From Alkalihalobacillus sp. BA299 (GTDB lineage Bacteria; Bacillota; Bacilli; Bacillales; Bacillaceae_F): a DNA stretch of 64,000 bases. Positions within the stretch are counted from its first letter, which is position 1. Each line of letters opens with the position of its first letter. Below the pieces are notes generated by a model. That model ran no database searches, had not been told where the DNA came from, and saw only the letters and a program-made list of their open reading frames with translations. The position numbers were made by a program, and so were the translations under genes. Positions 61,854-64,000 of this stretch are shown piece by piece. Location: positions 62,001 to 126,000 of the forward strand of contig NZ_JAFLJM010000005.1 in assembly GCF_017745675.1 (NCBI RefSeq), given 5' to 3'.

Positions 61854-61900
61854 CGAAAAGGCTTTTACATAACATGAAAAATGAGAGGTAGGGTTTTATA

Positions 61901-62344
61901 ATGGAAAGAACGTTTTTAATGGTTAAACCAGACGGAGTTCAACGTAACTTAGTTGGGGAAATCGTTTATCGCTTTGAAAAGAAAGGTTTTAATTTAGTTG
62001 GTGCAAAATTGATGACGGTTACAAAAGAGCTTGCTGAAACTCATTACGCTGAACATAAAGAGCGTCCTTTTTTTGGTGAATTAGTAGATTTTATCACTTC
62101 CGGACCAGTTTTCGCAATGGTTTGGGAAGGGGAAAAAGTAATTTCTACAGCACGTACTATGATGGGAGCGACTAACCCTGCTGATGCAGCACCAGGAACT
62201 ATCCGTGGTGATTTTGCAGCACAAGTAGCAATGAACGTTATTCATGGATCTGACTCTCCAGAAAGTGCTGTTCGTGAAATCGGTATCTTCTTTAAAGAAG
62301 AAGAATTGAACTCATATGATAAAACGATTAGCAAATGGGTATAA
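61901..62344 (+). CDS. ndk: Nucleoside diphosphate kinase
   Basis: Transfers the gamma phosphate between nucleoside tri- and diphosphates. The protein is 147 residues long. [20 protein letters not shown] at the N-terminus and the active-site block [20 protein letters not shown], with the phosphorylated histidine near residue 115, are complete. AGAGGTAGGG precedes the ATG. It has its own promoter and terminator, and sits between hepT and cheR as in B. subtilis. Confidence 0.97.
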   Translation: MERTFLMVKPDGVQRNLVGEIVYRFEKKGFNLVGAKLMTVTKELAETHYAEHKERPFFGELVDFITSGPVFAMVWEGEKVISTARTMMGATNPADAAPGTIRGDFAAQVAMNVIHGSDSPESAVREIGIFFKEEELNSYDKTISKWV

Positions 62345-62352
62345 AAAATAGT

Positions 62353-62390
62353 GAGAAGGCTTCTTATAATTAGAGGCCTTCTCTTTTTAT
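62353..62390 (+). terminator. Terminator after ndk
   Basis: GAGAAGGCTTCT / AGAGGCCTTCTC stem (one G-T pair) followed by TTTTTATT. Confidence 0.87.
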
Positions 62391-62590
62391 TGAACTAGGA
62401 AATTATAAAAGCGTGAGAAAGAGCTTCATTTATACGAGACGAGATGTAAGTATTGCTTTTCGCATTCCTAATTCTAAAATAATCAGAATTGCTTGGGGTT
62501 AAACGGGAGTCTTTTGCTTATCTATATATCTATCACTTTGTAACTTTTTGTAGTTTTATCGGGTGATTTGTGATAAAAAGAAATATATGA

Positions 62591-63391
<801 letters not shown>

Positions 63392-63411
63392 TAGAGTACA
63401 TAAAATTAAAA

Positions 63412-63539
63412 GGCTCTTTTCTCAAAGGTTGTTGCTTTTAGCTTTTGGACCGTAAGCCAAGCGGATGCTTGGCTCTTCACGCATAGCGTGAAGGTTTTCA
63501 AAAAACGGTCCAAAAGCAACAAAGTTTACGAAAACAGCC
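63412..63539. mobile_element. MITE-like element R2, copy 2 (8-bp target duplication)
   Basis: An element of 128 bp nearly identical to 13398-13533, lacking an 8-base stretch in the middle. Ends are GGCTCTTTTC and the inverted GAAAACAGCC. It is flanked by the perfect 8-bp repeat AATTAAAA (63404-63411 and 63540-63547). It contains hairpins CCAAGCGGATGCTTGG and TTCACGCATAGCGTGAAG. It lies between cheR and aroC. Confidence 0.85.
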
Positions 63540-63749
63540 AATTAAAAAGAACTCGTGGTAAAGTTGGGTATTATATAGAGTAGATATTAGATGAAGGTTA
63601 CTGCGTATAACAGCCAATAGGAGTGAACATAGGGTTCATCTTTATTTTTTGAAAATTTTCTGATAAACTGAAACTTCTAATATTATTTCACCATGGATAG
63701 TCGTTATGTGTTTTAGAGAAAAATTTAAAAAGACAAAAAAATAAAGTTG

Positions 63750-63758
63750 TGTTATAAT
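63750..63758 (+). promoter_or_regulatory. Extended -10 promoter upstream of aroC
   Basis: TGTTATAAT, 49 bases before the aroC start; no good -35 is visible. Confidence 0.5.
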
Positions 63759-63807
63759 TTAGTGCATAAAAGCGTTAAAGAGAGAAAAGGTTGGAGGAGG
63801 AGTATAC

Positions 63808-64000
63808 ATGAGATACCTTACAGCTGGAGAATCCCACGGTCCACAGTTGACGACAATTATTGAAGGTGTGCCAGCACATCTAGATTTAGTATCTGAAGAC
63901 ATTAATATCGATTTAGCACGTAGACAAGGTGGCCATGGACGAGGACGTCGCATGCAAATCGAAAAAGATGTTGTTGAAATTTTAAGTGGAGTTCGTCACG
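63808..64000 (+). CDS. aroC: Chorismate synthase, 3' truncated by window edge
   Basis: The first 64 residues are present: [20 protein letters not shown], then [20 protein letters not shown] and [14 protein letters not shown]. The GESHGP and [12 protein letters not shown] motifs are the FMN/substrate-binding signatures of chorismate synthase, which makes chorismate from EPSP. TTGGAGGAGG precedes the ATG. Chorismate is the substrate of MqnA encoded 3-4 kb upstream. The frame is open to the window end. Confidence 0.95.
   Translation, partial: MRYLTAGESHGPQLTTIIEGVPAHLDLVSEDINIDLARRQGGHGRGRRMQIEKDVVEILSGVRH

Overview
The window comes from the chromosome of a low-GC, endospore-forming member of the Bacillaceae. 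Spore genes are frequent: a GerA-type receptor operon, sleB-ypeB, a SpoVIF-like gene and spoIVA. From about 13.5 kb to the right end the gene order follows the Bacillus subtilis fer-ypb-gudB-ypdA-sleB-ypeB-cmk-der-gpsA-spoIVA-folE-mtrB-hepS-hepT-ndk-cheR-aroC region, with insertions and losses. A chorismate dehydratase (MqnA) gene with UbiA- and UbiX-type partners sits inside the hep operon. This points to the futalosine route to menaquinone and to a lineage near Bacillus halodurans / Alkalihalobacillus rather than B. subtilis itself.

Layout. 1-2.4 kb: end of a cobalamin assembly/salvage operon (cobS, phosphatase, a short CobU-like protein, PduO-type adenosyltransferase). 2.6-9 kb: VanW protein, gerKA-KB-KC-like germination receptor operon, LysM/M23 endopeptidase. 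9-13.3 kb: T-box controlled serA on the minus strand, LysM/M14 peptidase, GntR regulator. 13.4-18.3 kb: ferredoxin (minus strand), ypbB-recS, a CPBP protease, ypbE- and ypbF-like genes. 18.3-26.4 kb: small proteins, a gamma-glutamylcyclotransferase-like gene, a PrmA-like methyltransferase, an ECF sigma/anti-sigma pair, malic enzyme, phosphoesterase and mecB. 26.8-32.1 kb: ddl, gudB, ypdA, asparaginase, prsW. 32.2-40.3 kb: an S-box (SAM riboswitch) methionine operon metI-metC-yitJ-metH. 40.6-55.6 kb: sleB-ypeB, ypfA, cmk-plsC-ypfD-fni, yphA, der, plsY, gpsA, spoVIF-like, yphE-yphF, spoIVA. 55.7-64 kb: folE-mtrB, hepS-menG-mqnP-ubiX-mqnA-hepT, ndk, cheR and the start of aroC.

The genes connect functionally. 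B12 assembly at the left end serves enzymes such as the B12-dependent MetH. The hep/mqn cluster joins side-chain synthesis (HepS/HepT), an early headgroup step (MqnA), prenylation and decarboxylation (UbiA/UbiX) and the final methylation (MenG) of menaquinone. PlsC, PlsY and GpsA belong to phospholipid synthesis.

Non-coding content is rich. A modular intergenic repeat family ending in GCGCTTTTCTT is present in about seven copies. Two short hairpin elements begin GGCT, end AGCC and are each flanked by a perfect 8-bp A/T direct repeat, so they look like non-autonomous transposons (MITEs). There is a T-box, an S-box, and a structured intergenic segment near 52.3 kb whose alternative pairings resemble a riboswitch or attenuator that I cannot assign. 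I saw no rRNA, tRNA or CRISPR array and no transposase gene.
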